In this document: positions 1 through 10,120 of the stretch, piece by piece
How positions within the stretch are numbered: the first letter of the stretch is position 1
How the letters are laid out: every line of letters starts with the position of its first letter
Assembly (NCBI RefSeq): GCF_000819745.1
Contig: NZ_CDDA01000029.1
Location: 1 to 64,000, forward strand
Source: Aeromonas bestiarum
Lineage (GTDB): Bacteria > Pseudomonadota > Gammaproteobacteria > Enterobacterales > Aeromonadaceae
Reading direction: 5' to 3'
DNA: 64,000 bases
Position numbers and translations under genes: made by a program
Notes under the pieces: generated by a model
Told to the model about the DNA's origin: nothing
The model's input: the letters and a program-made list of their open reading frames with translations, nothing else
Databases searched by the model: none

Positions 1-123
1 ATGACCTACTTCAAGATTAGCCTTTCAACGCATAATTGGGACAGCGCCTTTGAGAAAGGCTCCTCTGATTTCTTCATTAGAGACAAAAATACGCCGATTA
101 CATCAAAAACAACCCCTCCTTGA
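1..123 (+). CDS. Possible C-terminal end of an unrecognised protein (partial)
   Basis: Frame 1 is open from the window edge to a TGA at 121-123 (40 codons). The first codon is ATG, but the gene may start before the window. The translation is rich in Ser, Thr and Phe, and I recognise no family. It lies in the AT-rich accessory segment, on the same strand as the LprI-like gene that follows. It could be the tail of a toxin or effector gene, or a chance open frame. Confidence 0.25.
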   Translation: MTYFKISLSTHNWDSAFEKGSSDFFIRDKNTPITSKTTPP

Positions 124-175
124 GCCAATATGAGCCTGGGCGTAACAGAGCTAAATATCTAACTGGAGAATAACT

Positions 176-600
176 GTGAAAAGACTATCTTTTGCTCTTT
201 TTTTTATATCATTGAGTGTGTTTTCAAACACAGATCGTAATTGTGATATCTCTGCGCCATCTACCAATCTTGCTGCTTGTTATGAAAGTAAATCAAAACA
301 AGCTGATGCTGAGTTAAACAAAACATATAATAATTTAAAATCTACATTGTTATCTAGCGGTTATGATAAGCAATCTAAAGAAAAATACTGGAGTCAACTG
401 GTTCAATCCCAAAGATATTGGATTAAGCTCAGAGATGCTCAGAGATGCTCAGAGATGCTCAGTGTTACGCGAGGGGAGCTTTTTTTGAAGACAGTTCTAT
501 TGCTCAACTGATAGAGATTAAAAAATGCCTTATGAATGTAACAAAGGAAAGAGTGTTTTTTTTGAATAATGAGATTCAATTCATTCATGATTTACCTTGA
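176..600 (+). pseudogene. LprI-like (DUF1311) secreted protein, frameshifted by a 10-bp tandem repeat
   Basis: The GTG start at 176 has a GGAG ribosome site at 165-168. The product begins with a signal peptide and continues with LprI/DUF1311 features: an early Cys pair, a D.ELN..Y motif, and QRYWIKLRDAQ. That family includes lysozyme inhibitors. After RDAQ three tandem copies of AGAGATGCTC (431-460) throw the frame off and the ORF stops at 509-511. If only one copy is kept, the frame continues as CYARGAFFEDSSIAQ and on to a TGA at 598-600. That restores a 134-residue protein with the family's C-terminal cysteines and the late K/R...FL pattern. With three copies the gene is out of frame. One or four copies would be in frame, so it may be switchable or simply broken. 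Family assignment is from motif memory. Confidence 0.7.
431..460 (+). repeat. Three perfect tandem copies of a 10-bp unit
   Basis: The unit AGAGATGCTC occurs three times without mismatch at 431-440, 441-450 and 451-460, inside the LprI-like gene. Because 10 is not a multiple of 3, each gain or loss of a unit shifts the reading frame. The bases on both sides fit a single ancestral copy in the middle of the RDAQC coding region. This is what slipped-strand mispairing would produce. Confidence 0.9.
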
Positions 601-719
601 TAGGCAAGGCTGATGGCCAAGGACGGCTCTGCATCAGTTTTGTGCCCATCAGATGGTTGTGTAGCATATATTTATAAAGCAACATATTAGGCAAAAAATA
701 TAGAGGGAAGTGGCCTGTC

Positions 720-948
720 CAAGTCGCTTATTTAATTTGAACGGTAGTTATCCAGTAACAAATTCAGTCCAGGTATCCATCATGGGGAGGCGTTGATCCA
801 GTAAGTCCGTACGGTGGGAAAATCTGGGAGCCCAATATTTTTGACTCTGCTAGATACTCAACCATTTACTCCGCAGGAAATGGGTAAAAAGTGGTATGGA
901 CGGCTTTGTCGAGATTTTGTTGAGCAGCGTATTATAACTCTAGAGTAA
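720..948 (+). pseudogene. Possible remnant of a toxin or effector C-terminus
   Basis: No complete ORF is present. One frame (759-887) reads as a plausible protein tail containing SWGGVDPVSPYGGKIWEP and ending at TAA 885-887. Upstream another frame reads NLNGSYPVTNS, and a third (805-948) ends six bases before the next gene. Such an adjacent overlap of broken frames suggests a decayed gene with frameshifts. Its position just before a small secreted protein is the usual place for a polymorphic toxin followed by its immunity gene. No family was recognised, so the toxin idea is inference from composition and context. Confidence 0.25.
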
Positions 949-953
949 CTTAA

Positions 954-1352
954 ATGAATAAATATTTGGTCTTGGTTTTTATTCTGTTGTCTTCTGTCTG
1001 CCGTGCTGAAGATGTCGGCGTAGACTATCGATGCTTTGTTAGTCCCAATGGTAAAATTAAAATGCGAATGATGTGGGCCTCCACTGTAGGTTGGGTTGGA
1101 GGATATGTTCAATATGGGAAAAATAAAGATAAAATAACTATAGTCCAAGTGAATTATGAAGAAGAGACGAATGACGAAGGTCGACCGTATGCTGTTAATA
1201 GTGACTGGGTTGAAATAGTTGATGGCAAGGTAAATGGACGGTATCACTTTGGTTACCAAGGTGCTAACTTTGACAATGTGTTTTATATAAATGTTAAAGG
1301 AAAGAAATTTGATTTCTCTCAGGCATTAGAAAATTATGAGGATTGTTTTTGA
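954..1352 (+). CDS. Small secreted protein of unknown function
   Basis: 132 residues. The N-terminus (roughly residues 1-18) is a clear signal peptide, with a hydrophobic core and a likely signal peptidase I site after CRA. The mature protein has two cysteines, one near the start (YRCF) and one at the extreme C-terminus (EDCF), which could form a disulphide in the periplasm. I recognise no family. The gene is AT-rich, unlike the backbone from 3.5 kb onward, and follows the possible toxin remnant. A periplasmic immunity protein is one plausible role, but nothing in the sequence proves it. The ribosome site is weak. Confidence 0.6.
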   Translation: MNKYLVLVFILLSSVCRAEDVGVDYRCFVSPNGKIKMRMMWASTVGWVGGYVQYGKNKDKITIVQVNYEEETNDEGRPYAVNSDWVEIVDGKVNGRYHFGYQGANFDNVFYINVKGKKFDFSQALENYEDCF

Positions 1353-1418
1353 TTACGGTGGTTGTGAAATACTGAGGCACCTCATTCATCGGGTGTACAG
1401 ATCTAGTTATCACCTGAC

Positions 1419-1612
1419 GGCGTTGTTGCCCAAATCAACCATCAAGTCATCACTTCCCCAGCCCCGGGTGACCGCTACACTCGGGGCTTTCTGACAGGCA
1501 GACCTAGGGTATTCAGTTTGTTTATGGCACCTACATACGCCATGACTTCTCCCACTTGGCCGTTGTAGTTACGCAGACAGATTTTCCCCGCCAGCAACTG
1601 CTTGAACCGATA
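1419..1612 (-). mobile_element. IS5-family insertion sequence remnant (transposase C-terminus and one end)
   Basis: Read on the minus strand, 1475-1612 encodes about 45 residues including YRFKQLL, LRNYNGQVGE and NKLNTLGLP. This is the typical C-terminus of IS5-family transposases, and it ends at TAG (1475-1477). Beyond it lies GGCGTTGTTGCCCAAATCAA (1419-1438), which resembles the terminal inverted repeat of the IS903/IS5 group. A stop codon in frame at 1613-1615, with no recognisable transposase upstream, shows that the rest of the element is gone. It separates the two small secreted-protein genes. Confidence 0.75.
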
Positions 1613-1660
1613 TCACCCAGTAGGTATTGATAATAGTGAGTGCAAATTCGTGAGGTTATA

Positions 1661-2155
1661 ATGAGGAAGTATGGTTTTTTAATTTTCATTTTAAATTTAA
1701 TTTCCCCCACTTTGTTTGTGAGCGCGGCTGATATTATTCAAGGGCCCTATAGGATAAGTAATGATACAGCGAGCGTTCAAATTGAGGAAAAAGATGACAT
1801 AAACTGTCCATTATCTATGGTTATTTATGATAAAATATCACATTATGAGCTGGATAAAATATGTGAGAACGGCGATTACCCGAATCTTAGGAGCGTTTTT
1901 TTCTTTACTCTGAAAGGTGTGAATCATATAGGAACTATAGTTTCATGGCATAGTAAGCATCAGGCAGAAGGGATTGATGAGACAAATATTGAAGTTAATA
2001 TTTATAAAAAGAACGCTGGTGGAGAATATACTTTTGATAAAGCAAAGACTTTGGATCCAGTTTTAAGTGGCACAGAGGATGGTACCGGTGATGGAACATA
2101 TAAGTTTAACAATGCAATATCGGTAAAGAAGTATATGAAAGAAAAATATGGTTAA
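1661..2155 (+). CDS. Secreted protein of unknown function
   Basis: I chose the ATG at 1661 (164 residues), not the upstream GTG at 1640, because GAGG at 1652-1655 is well spaced for it and the signal peptide then starts with MRKYG. The signal peptide has a long hydrophobic core and a probable cleavage after VSA or SAA. The mature part is polar, with two cysteines in the first half (NCPL, KICE) and a Gly/Thr-rich stretch EDGTGDGTY near the end. No family is recognised. It is AT-rich like its accessory neighbours. An immunity or lectin-like role is possible but only a guess. Confidence 0.6.
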   Translation: MRKYGFLIFILNLISPTLFVSAADIIQGPYRISNDTASVQIEEKDDINCPLSMVIYDKISHYELDKICENGDYPNLRSVFFFTLKGVNHIGTIVSWHSKHQAEGIDETNIEVNIYKKNAGGEYTFDKAKTLDPVLSGTEDGTGDGTYKFNNAISVKKYMKEKYG

Positions 2156-2292
2156 GAATTTGGTAAGGTGCAATAGACATCCAGTAAAAATATGGGGTGC
2201 ACACCTTGTTCATAGCTGTTTAGCTGCATGTTAAAGATCATTGATGGCAGCTGATAAGCTGGTAGTAGCATGAACAAATATAGTTGCCACCT

Positions 2293-2315
2293 GACACCGG
2301 TCTCAAACCGGTGTC
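2293..2315. repeat. Perfect 9-bp inverted repeat beside the IS481 remnant
   Basis: GACACCGGT (2293-2301) and ACCGGTGTC (2307-2315) are perfectly complementary around a 5-nt loop. The site lies five bases beyond the stop of the IS481-type transposase remnant. It may belong to the element's end or act as a transcription terminator for it. Confidence 0.5.
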
Positions 2316-2319
2316 TTGC

Positions 2320-3085
2320 TTACCCCACTTTAGATCGCACTTCTTTCGGTATCAGTTTCAACCTCTTCTTGAACATGCGGTAGGGGGTCTATCCCTCTAT
2401 AATTCTGCCCTGATGTGGCTGCTGGGTGTTGTAGTGATCAAGGTAGCTGTCCAAGTCTGTCTGCATCTGCCCCACTAACTCATACCAAGTTGTCTTCCCC
2501 TTGATACGGAAGTGTTCATCGAGCAAGGTTCGATGTAGCCGCTCGATAAACCCGTTGCTCTGCGGTCTGCGCGCCTTGGTGGTCTGTAGCTTAATCCCCT
2601 CCAGTTGCAGAAACAGCTCGTAGGATGATGGTCAGGGTGTCCGCAGAACTCACGCCCGTTATCCGGCAGGATGGTATAGACCCGCGCCTCGTGAGCCTCG
2701 AAGAACGACAGTGTCGTTTCATTGAGCACATGGACTGAGGTAACTGGCAGCTTGCTGGTGTAGAGCCGTCCCCAGGCGTGGCGGTTGTAGCGGTCCAGCA
2801 CGGTTTGCAGATACACCTTACCAACCCCTTGAGCTTGCTGATGAAGAAGGTGTCGACCGTCACCAGTTCCTCGATGTAGTGGATTTCTAGCTGGCGTTCT
2901 CGAAACTACGGACTGAAGTGCTCAAGCAGGTGAATTTGCTCATCGTTAAGCCCAATCGCCTATTCTCGATGGTCCATGTGAGGTGTAACAAGCGGTTGAG
3001 TTTAGAGAGCAAATGCATGCCACAGACACGGCCAGCACCGACGCTGATGCCTTTTAGGGTGAGTACCTGTGAGGCCCGTTGCGGA
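2320..3085 (-). pseudogene. IS481-family transposase, decayed
   Basis: Minus-strand reading gives an IS481/integrase-type DDE transposase in pieces. LEIHYIEELVTVDTFF is followed by LDRYNRHAWGRLYTSKLP, then DNGREFCG (catalytic Asp region), RRPQSNGFIERLHRTLLDEH (catalytic Glu region) and DLDSYLDHYN. Damage is visible: a stop in HFSP*FRER (2906-2908), a one-base loss after KLKG near 2822, another loss at HHP/YEL near 2630, and an in-frame stop in IIEG*TPY near 2395. The C-terminus ends at 2320-2322. The N-terminal part (to about 3085) is hard to follow. The element is inactive. It borders the tRNA cluster and supports an insertion hot spot there. Confidence 0.8.
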
Positions 3086-3176
3086 CATTTTTACAGGCAA
3101 TCGTCAGCACACAAGGAGGGGGTTTATTTCTACTGGATTTAAATAGATAGGATTGGGTGTTTTTTAAAGGAGGAAA

Positions 3177-3253
3177 TGGGGTGGCTGATGGGGCTCGAAC
3201 CCACGACAACCGGAATCACAATCCGGGACTCTACCAACTGAGCTACAGCCACC
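3177..3253 (-). tRNA. tRNA-His (GTG)
   Basis: The minus strand folds as a complete tRNA. It has the extra 5' G (G-1) typical of tRNA-His, D-loop AGCTCAGTTGGTAGAG, an anticodon loop with GTG, T-loop GGTTCGAGCC, discriminator C73 and an encoded CCA (3177-3179). It is the last gene of a Pro-Arg-His cluster, and its 3' end faces the accessory segment. Confidence 0.95.
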
Positions 3254-3304
3254 ACTGAAAATTTCCATTAATACTATCCATCCCTGGGAGGGAGGATTCA
3301 TTAA

Positions 3305-3381
<77 letters not shown>

Positions 3382-3418
3382 TCTGTATCGATCAGCCAAG
3401 GTGGCTCATCGATGAACT

Positions 3419-3495
<77 letters not shown>

Positions 3496-3547
3496 AAAAT
3501 TTCTTGTCCAGCATACCGATAGCGGCGGTACTGGGCAACGGGCGGGC

Positions 3548-3577
3548 ATCATACCCAAGCGGGAAAGGCAGCGTCAA
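3548..3577 (-). promoter_or_regulatory. Promoter of the tRNA-Pro-Arg-His operon
   Basis: On the minus strand TTGACG (3572-3577) and TATGAT (3548-3553) are 18 bp apart, followed by a GC-rich discriminator GCCCGCCC. This is the usual form of a strong sigma-70, stringently controlled stable-RNA promoter. The expected start lies near 3540. Confidence 0.8.
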
Positions 3578-3698
3578 CGTATTTTTCCGCTAGTAAATTC
3601 AAGTGCCTACTTATTGCCCGCCCAGCGAGCGCTGCTAACACCCGCGCCAAAAAAATGCGACAATGCGCGGCAGTTGAACACATGGTGAGTGAAGAACG

Positions 3699-4562
3699 AT
3701 GTCTGCCAAAATCATTGATGGAAAACAGGTTGCGCAAACGATTCGCAATCAGGTCGCAGCGCAAGTCCAACAGCGGTTGGCACAAGGGAAACGGGCGCCA
3801 GGTCTGGCGGTGATCCTGGTCGGAGTGGATCCGGCATCTCAGGTCTATGTCGGCAGCAAGCGCCGCGCCTGTGAAGAGGTGGGGTTTATCTCCCGCTCTT
3901 ACGATCTGAGCGCGACGGCGAGCCAGGAAGAGCTGCTGGCTCTGATCGATCGGCTCAATGATGATGCGGACGTAGACGGCATTCTGGTGCAACTGCCGCT
4001 GCCGGCCCATTGTGATACGACTCAGGTGTTGGAGCGTATCCGTCCCGACAAGGATGTGGATGGCTTCCACCCGTACAACGTGGGCCGTCTGGCGCAACGT
4101 ATTCCGGCGCTGCGCCCCTGTACGCCCAAGGGCATCATGACGCTGATTGAGGCTACGGGTGTCAAGACACACGGCCTGCATGCGGTAGTGGTCGGGGCAT
4201 CCAATATTGTGGGGCGCCCGATGACGCTGGAGCTGCTGCTGGCCGGTTGTACCACGACCACTTGTCACCGCTTCACTCAGGATCTGGAAGATCAGGTGCG
4301 TCGCGCCGACTTGCTGGTCGTGGCCGTGGGCAAGCCGAACTTCATTCCGGGGGAGTGGATCAAGCCGGGGGCCCTGGTGATCGATGTGGGCATCAATCGT
4401 CTGGCCGACGGTTCTCTGGTGGGGGATGTGGAGTTCGAGACGGCGCGTAATCACGCCTCCTTCATCACTCCGGTTCCGGGGGGGGTTGGTCCCATGACGG
4501 TGGCTAGCCTGATGGAAAACACCCTGAGTGCCTGCCAGGACTACCACGACCAAGCCCTGTGA
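3699..4562 (+). CDS. folD: Bifunctional methylenetetrahydrofolate dehydrogenase / methenyl-THF cyclohydrolase
   Basis: 287 residues, normal length for FolD. This cytoplasmic enzyme interconverts 5,10-methylene-THF and 10-formyl-THF for purine, thymidylate and formyl-Met synthesis. Visible signatures are [13 protein letters not shown], which carries the catalytic Lys near residue 54, [21 protein letters not shown], the NADP-binding [12 protein letters not shown], and the C-terminal [14 protein letters not shown]. It is divergent from the tRNA cluster and is followed by a strong terminator, so it is probably a single-gene transcript. The ribosome site before the ATG is only a weak GAAGAA-like stretch. 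Confidence 0.95.
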   Translation: MSAKIIDGKQVAQTIRNQVAAQVQQRLAQGKRAPGLAVILVGVDPASQVYVGSKRRACEEVGFISRSYDLSATASQEELLALIDRLNDDADVDGILVQLPLPAHCDTTQVLERIRPDKDVDGFHPYNVGRLAQRIPALRPCTPKGIMTLIEATGVKTHGLHAVVVGASNIVGRPMTLELLLAGCTTTTCHRFTQDLEDQVRRADLLVVAVGKPNFIPGEWIKPGALVIDVGINRLADGSLVGDVEFETARNHASFITPVPGGVGPMTVASLMENTLSACQDYHDQAL

Positions 4563-4570
4563 TGGTCGAT

Positions 4571-4654
4571 GAAGCCCACGTCTGACGGGCTTCACGCTCG
4601 CAATCGCGCAGCGCAATAAAAAACCCGGCGACCTTGCGGTTAGCCGGGTTTTTT
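4571..4654. terminator. Hairpin plus bidirectional terminator between folD and cspD
   Basis: GAAGCCC/GGGCTTC (4571-4593) forms a first hairpin. It is followed by AAAAAACCCGGC (4618-4629) and GCCGGGTTTTTT (4643-4654), a 12-bp stem with A and T tracts on both sides. The second hairpin can end both folD and the converging cspD transcript. Confidence 0.85.
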
Positions 4655-4672
4655 ATTTATCCAGTTCGACTC

Positions 4673-4891
4673 TTACATGTTCTGTGCTTCGTTTGGCACG
4701 ATGACAGAGGCGTGATTTCCTTTCGGCCCCTGCTGCAGTTCGAAGTTGACTGCCTGACCTGCTTTCAAGGTCTTGTAACCTTCCATTTGTATCGTGGAGT
4801 AGTGGGCGAAGATATCTTCACCACCCCCTTCCGGACAGATAAACCCAAATCCTTTTGCGTTGTTAAACCACTTGACTGTTCCGGTTGCCAT
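4673..4891 (-). CDS. cspD: Cold-shock-domain protein CspD
   Basis: 72 residues forming a single cold-shock domain. It opens [18 protein letters not shown], whose KGFGFI is RNP1, followed by the RNP2-like DIFAHYS. It binds single-stranded nucleic acid. In E. coli CspD inhibits replication in stationary phase and is a Lon substrate. Its place directly divergent from clpS-clpA is the conserved enterobacterial order, which supports CspD over the other Csp paralogues. It converges with folD at a shared terminator. The intergenic region to clpS (4892-5120) is AT-rich and must hold both promoters. Confidence 0.88.
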   Translation of the reverse strand: MATGTVKWFNNAKGFGFICPEGGGEDIFAHYSTIQMEGYKTLKAGQAVNFELQQGPKGNHASVIVPNEAQNM

Positions 4892-5069
4892 ACATCTACA
4901 TCCTTTTATTGATTACCCTGAAGTCGTTGAGTAACCTGCGCCAGCCCTTTATAACTAGTAGCATAAGCCCATAGCAGACGGGCGCCGATTAGCAAGTAAC
5001 CAATCTAGTCTAACTTTTGAGCGAGTCAAGGAGTTGTTAACAACTGATGTGATCTGGTTAACAAGTCTA

Positions 5070-5097
5070 TTGACAATCTTGTGTTAGACGGTAGTAA
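5070..5097 (+). promoter_or_regulatory. Candidate clpS promoter
   Basis: TTGACA at 5070-5075 is followed after 16 bp by TAGTAA (5092-5097). TAATCT at 5095-5100 would give 19 bp. The site is about 25-50 bp upstream of the clpS ATG in an AT-rich divergent region. Confidence 0.5.
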
Positions 5098-5120
5098 TCT
5101 AGAGGTACCGAAGCGCGATT

Positions 5121-5438
5121 ATGAGCAAGCAGAAAGAACTCTTTGCTAATGAAGAGATTGCACAAGCAGAGAAAACGAAGCTGCAACCGCCACCCATGTA
5201 CAAGGTCGTCCTGAACAACGACGACTACACACCGATGGAGTTTGTGGTGGAGGTGCTGCAAAAGTTCTTTGGTATGGATTTGGACAAGGCCACCCAGGTG
5301 ATGCTGAGTGTGCATTATAGTGGTAAGGGAGTTTGTGGCACGTTCACCGCCGAGATTGCCGAAACCAAAGTGGTCCAGGTCAACACCTATTCACGTAACA
5401 ACGAACATCCACTGCTGTGTACCATGGAAAAGGCTTGA
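5121..5438 (+). CDS. clpS: ClpAP adaptor protein ClpS
   Basis: 105 residues. ClpS delivers N-degron proteins to ClpA and blocks SsrA substrates. The flexible N-terminus (about 1-25) is followed by the conserved core: [20 protein letters not shown], which builds the N-degron pocket, then HYSGKGVCG and the C-terminal ETKV..V. The gene lies 60 bp before clpA on the same strand, so the two are probably co-transcribed. The ate/aat pair that makes secondary N-degrons lies just downstream, so the pathway is clustered here. Confidence 0.95.
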   Translation: MSKQKELFANEEIAQAEKTKLQPPPMYKVVLNNDDYTPMEFVVEVLQKFFGMDLDKATQVMLSVHYSGKGVCGTFTAEIAETKVVQVNTYSRNNEHPLLCTMEKA

Positions 5439-5498
5439 ATCTGATGACTTGATGGCGATGACGACACCACATTGTTGCTGTACTGAGGGGAGGTGCCT

Positions 5499-7751
5499 AT
5501 GTTGAATAAAGATCTAGAAAAGACGCTGAACGAGGCTTTCAAACTGGCCCGTGACGAGCGCCACGAATTCATGACCGTCGAGCACCTGTTGTTAGCCCTG
5601 TTGGATAACAGCTCAGCCCATGAGGCGCTGAGTTCATGTGGTGCTGATGTGGAACTGATGCGCAAAGAGATTAGCGCATTCATCAGTCAAACAACCCCGC
5701 TTATTCCTCGCGATGATGAAGACCGTGAAACCCAACCCACGCTTGGCTTCCAACGGGTGCTGCAGCGTGCCGTGTTCCATGTCCAGTCTTCTGGCAATAC
5801 CGAAGTCAGCGGCGCCAACGTGCTGGTTGCCATCTTCAGCGAGCAGGAGTCCCAGGCGGCCTACTTCCTGAAGAAAGCCGAGATCAGCCGGCTGGATGTG
5901 GTCAATTTCCTCTCCCACGGTGTGCGCAAAGACAGCAAACCGGATAACAGCGGTAACAACGCCGAGTCCGATGACGATGTCTCTGCTGCCCAGATTGAGA
6001 GTTTTGCGACCAACCTGAACCAGCTGGTGCTGGAGGGGCGTATCGACCCGCTCATCGGCCGCGATCAGGAGCTGAGCCGCACCATCCAGGTACTGTGCCG
6101 TCGCCGCAAGAACAACCCGCTGTTGGTGGGGGAGGCTGGAGTAGGCAAGACCGCCATCGCCGAGGGGCTGGCCTATCGCATCGTCAAGGGTGATGTGCCC
6201 GAGGTGATTGCCGGCAGCACCATCTATTCACTCGACATGGGCTCCCTGCTGGCGGGCACCAAATACCGTGGTGACTTCGAGAAGCGCCTCAAGGTGCTGC
6301 TCAAACAGATAGAGCGCCAGGAAGGTGCCATTCTGTTCATCGACGAGATCCACACCATCATTGGGGCCGGGGCCGCCTCAGGTGGCCAGCTGGATGCGGC
6401 CAACCTCATCAAGCCGTTGCTCTCCAATGGTTTGCTGCGCTGTGTCGGGTCGACGACTTACCAGGAGTATTCCCAGATCTTCGAGAAAGACCGCGCGCTG
6501 GCCCGTCGCTTCCAGAAGATCGATATCGTCGAGCCGAGTGTGGATGACACCACTCGCATCCTGATGGGGCTCAAGAGTCGTTACGAATCGCACCACGGCG
6601 TGCGTTACACCGTCAAGGCGATCCGGGCTGCGGTCGAGCTGTCGGCCAAGTACATCAATGACCGTCATCTGCCTGACAAGGCGATCGACGTGATCGACGA
6701 GGCGGGGGCAGGGCAGCGGCTGCTGCCGGTGAGCAAGCGCAAGAAAGTGATCAATGTGCCGGAAATCGAAGCCATAGTCGCCAAGATAGCCCGCATCCCG
6801 GAGAAATCAGTCTCTTCCTCCGACAAGGAAGTACTGAAGAACCTGGAGCGCAACCTCAAGATGGTGGTGTTTGGCCAGGACAAGGCAATCTCTGTGCTGA
6901 CCGATTCCATCCGCCTGTCACGCTCGGGCCTTGGCAATGAACGTCGTCCTGTGGGTTGCTTCCTGTTTGCAGGTCCGACCGGGGTGGGCAAGACAGAGGT
7001 CACCCAGCAGCTTGGCAAGGCGCTCGGGGTGGAAGTACTGCGTTTTGACATGTCCGAGTACATGGAGCGACACACAGTCTCACGTCTGATTGGCGCGCCT
7101 CCCGGTTATGTCGGCTTTGAACAGGGCGGCTTGTTGACCGACTCGGTGCTCAAGCATCCGCACTCAGTGGTGCTGCTGGACGAGATCGAGAAGGCACACC
7201 CGGATGTGTTCAACCTGCTGCTGCAGGTGATGGACAACGGGACCCTGACGGATAACAACGGGCGCAAGGCAGATTTTCGCAACGTGATCCTGGTGATGAC
7301 CACCAACGCCGGCGTGCAGGAGACCCAGCGCAAGTCCATCGGCTTCCAGCAGCAAGACATGAGCCACGATGCCATGGCGGTGATCAACAAGACGTTCAGT
7401 CCGGAATTCCGCAACCGGCTCGATCACACCATCTGGTTCAACCATCTGGACATGACGGTGATCCATCAGGTGGTCGACAAGTTCATTGTCGAGTTGCAGG
7501 TACAACTGGATGCCAAGGGAGTGTCTCTTGAAGTGTCCGAGGGTGTCCGCCACTGGTTGGCCGAGAAGGGATATGACAGGGCCATGGGAGCCAGACCCAT
7601 GGGACGGGTCATCCAGGAACACCTCAAGAAACCCTTGGCCAATGAGATCCTGTTCGGATCACTGGTTGATGGGGGGGTAGTGAAGGTTGAGTTGGTAAAT
7701 GACAGCCTCAGCTTTGATTTTCAGGTCAATATTGAAGCTGTCTCCCACTAG
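5499..7751 (+). CDS. clpA: ATP-dependent Clp protease ATP-binding subunit ClpA
   Basis: 750 residues from the ATG at 5499, which a GAGGGGAGG ribosome site precedes. The in-frame GTG at 5493 is less likely. Domains in order are an N-terminal double Clp repeat (about 1-145), AAA-1 with Walker A GEAGVGKT near 211 and Walker [12 protein letters not shown]-2 with GPTGVGKTE near 491 and [10 protein letters not shown], and the C-terminal D2-small domain. ClpA unfolds substrates and feeds them to the ClpP protease, taking N-degron cargo from ClpS. There is no M-domain insertion, which separates it from ClpB. A strong terminator follows. Confidence 0.96.
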   Translation: MLNKDLEKTLNEAFKLARDERHEFMTVEHLLLALLDNSSAHEALSSCGADVELMRKEISAFISQTTPLIPRDDEDRETQPTLGFQRVLQRAVFHVQSSGNTEVSGANVLVAIFSEQESQAAYFLKKAEISRLDVVNFLSHGVRKDSKPDNSGNNAESDDDVSAAQIESFATNLNQLVLEGRIDPLIGRDQELSRTIQVLCRRRKNNPLLVGEAGVGKTAIAEGLAYRIVKGDVPEVIAGSTIYSLDMGSLLAGTKYRGDFEKRLKVLLKQIERQEGAILFIDEIHTIIGAGAASGGQLDAANLIKPLLSNGLLRCVGSTTYQEYSQIFEKDRALARRFQKIDIVEPSVDDTTRILMGLKSRYESHHGVRYTVKAIRAAVELSAKYINDRHLPDKAIDVIDEAGAGQRLLPVSKRKKVINVPEIEAIVAKIARIPEKSVSSSDKEVLKNLERNLKMVVFGQDKAISVLTDSIRLSRSGLGNERRPVGCFLFAGPTGVGKTEVTQQLGKALGVEVLRFDMSEYMERHTVSRLIGAPPGYVGFEQGGLLTDSVLKHPHSVVLLDEIEKAHPDVFNLLLQVMDNGTLTDNNGRKADFRNVILVMTTNAGVQETQRKSIGFQQQDMSHDAMAVINKTFSPEFRNRLDHTIWFNHLDMTVIHQVVDKFIVELQVQLDAKGVSLEVSEGVRHWLAEKGYDRAMGARPMGRVIQEHLKKPLANEILFGSLVDGGVVKVELVNDSLSFDFQVNIEAVSH

Positions 7752-7772
7752 GCACCATAGTTAGAAAGCGAC

Positions 7773-7804
7773 AAAAAACCCCAACCGAGAGGTTGGGGTT
7801 TTTT
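7773..7804. terminator. Bidirectional terminator between clpA and infA
   Basis: AAAAAACCCCAACC / GGTTGGGGTTTTTT form a perfect stem around a GAGA tetraloop, with an A tract on one side and a T tract on the other. It serves both clpA (plus) and infA (minus). Confidence 0.92.
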
Positions 7805-7818
7805 GCTGAATTCCTGGC

Positions 7819-8818
<1,000 letters not shown>

Positions 8819-8822
<4 letters not shown>

Positions 8823-9526
8823 AGGCTGATGCTCCCCGATTGCCAGCAGTTCTCCGCCAATGGCTGTCGGCTCAGTTGGGCCAGGGCCGTCAAGAAGGTG
8901 GCCCTCGGCCACTCCTGGATCCCCATGGTGGCCAGGAAGTCATTTTGCATCTGGCAGTCGATCAGCGCGCCGCCATGGCGGGCGAAGTGCTGGCAGAGCG
9001 CCATCATGGCCAGTTTGGCGCCGTTGTCGATGCGACTGAACATGGACTCGCCACAGAAGAGGCGGCCGAGTGAGAGACCATAGAGACCGGCTTGCAGCTG
9101 GCCATCCTGCCAGATCTCGACTGAGTGGGCATGGCCAAGGCGGTGAAGTTGTCGATAGGCGTCGATCATGGGCGTGCTTATCCAGGTTCCACTGGCACTG
9201 CGACGGGGGGCGGCGCAGGCCGCTATTACCTCATTAAAGGCGCGATTGATGGAAATATCGAATGAGGTACGGCGGATAAATTTGCGCAGGCTGCGATTGA
9301 CGTGCAACTGTTCCGGAATGATGACCCCTCTGGGATCTGGTGACCACCACAGCAGCGGCTGGTGGGGCTCATTCCACGGGAAGATCCCCTTGTGGTAAGC
9401 TGCCAGCAATCGGTCAGGGGAGAGATCCCCCCCGATCGCCAGCAGGCCATTGGGTTCTTCCAGGGCGTGCTCGGGGTCGGGAAACCAGCACAGCTCATCA
9501 TCCAATTGGGTAAGATAGCGAGACAT
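8819..9526 (-). CDS. aat: Leucyl/phenylalanyl-tRNA--protein transferase
   Basis: 235 residues, beginning MSRYLTQLDDELCWFPDPE at 9526. Upstream in-frame codons would run into the divergent gene and are not part of the conserved family start. Aat transfers Leu or Phe to N-terminal Arg or Lys for ClpS/ClpAP degradation. Diagnostic blocks are EPNGLLAIGGDLSP, RGVIIPEQLH, GTWIS..MIDAY..LH.LGHAHS, LFCGESMFSR and LIDCQ. The four-base overlap with bpt indicates translational coupling. The ribosome site is weak. Confidence 0.95.
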
Positions 9527-9545
9527 AAGGCGAAGAGGTTCACAG

Positions 9546-10016
9546 ATGAAGGCCATTATCCTGATAGTATCCAGCTTGTTCTGCTTTGTCACTGCGCCCG
9601 CCTGGGCCCAGGTCTACGAGCGCAACACGGCGCGGCCCGTGGATCAGGTGGTGTTTGGCCAGGTCGAGACGGTGCGCAATATCACCCAGCGTCAGATCCT
9701 GGAGTCCGAGCACTCCGGCTGGAAAACCCTGGGGGGCGCCGTATTGGGCGGCTTGCTTGGCAACCAGTTTGGCGGCGGCCACGGCCGTGAAATAGCCACC
9801 GCAGTCGGCGCGCTGGCCGGGGCGGCTGCGGCGCAGCAGTATCAGTCTGGCGGCACTGTGGTGGAGAACAAGCTGGTGGAGCTGCTCATTCGCAACGAGC
9901 AGAACGGGCTCATCAATGTCATTCAGGATTATGATCCGGCCATGGTATTCATGAACGGCGACAAGGTGCGCATCCTCTATTTCAACGATGGGGTGCGGGT
10001 CGACAAGACCTATTGA
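9546..10016 (+). CDS. Glycine-zipper (17 kDa antigen / SlyB-like) exported protein
   Basis: 156 residues with a signal peptide cleaved after PAWA, so it is not a lipoprotein. The middle (about 58-100) has the glycine-zipper pattern GGAVLGGLLGNQFGGG followed by AVGALAGAAAAQ, typical of Gly-zipper_2TM or Rick_17kDa_Anti domains that insert in the outer membrane. A small C-terminal domain ends in GVRVDKTY. SlyB-type proteins are linked to envelope stress and the PhoPQ response in enterobacteria. That role is not shown here. It is divergent from aat with only 19 bp between start codons, and GAGG precedes its ATG. Confidence 0.8.
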   Translation: MKAIILIVSSLFCFVTAPAWAQVYERNTARPVDQVVFGQVETVRNITQRQILESEHSGWKTLGGAVLGGLLGNQFGGGHGREIATAVGALAGAAAAQQYQSGGTVVENKLVELLIRNEQNGLINVIQDYDPAMVFMNGDKVRILYFNDGVRVDKTY

Positions 10017-10120
10017 GTGGAACCAGGAAGGAAGTAGGGGGAGAGGGGGAGCAACCCGACGACATCCACAGTGAGGATCCGTCGGGCGGTACTACACGGT
10101 GCTCATCTGCCGAGGTCTGC

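Noticed and set aside
2475..2863. Two overlapping minus-strand ORFs in the IS481 remnant
   Set aside because: They are pieces of one frameshifted transposase and not separate genes, so they are reported as a single pseudogene.
2284..3142. Plus-strand ORFs of 64 and 74 codons near the IS481 remnant
   Set aside because: They are antisense shadows of the transposase and show no ribosome site or signal.
3549..4616. 355-codon minus-strand open frame over folD
   Set aside because: folD is certain on the plus strand. The antisense frame also runs through the folD terminator side and the tRNA promoter.
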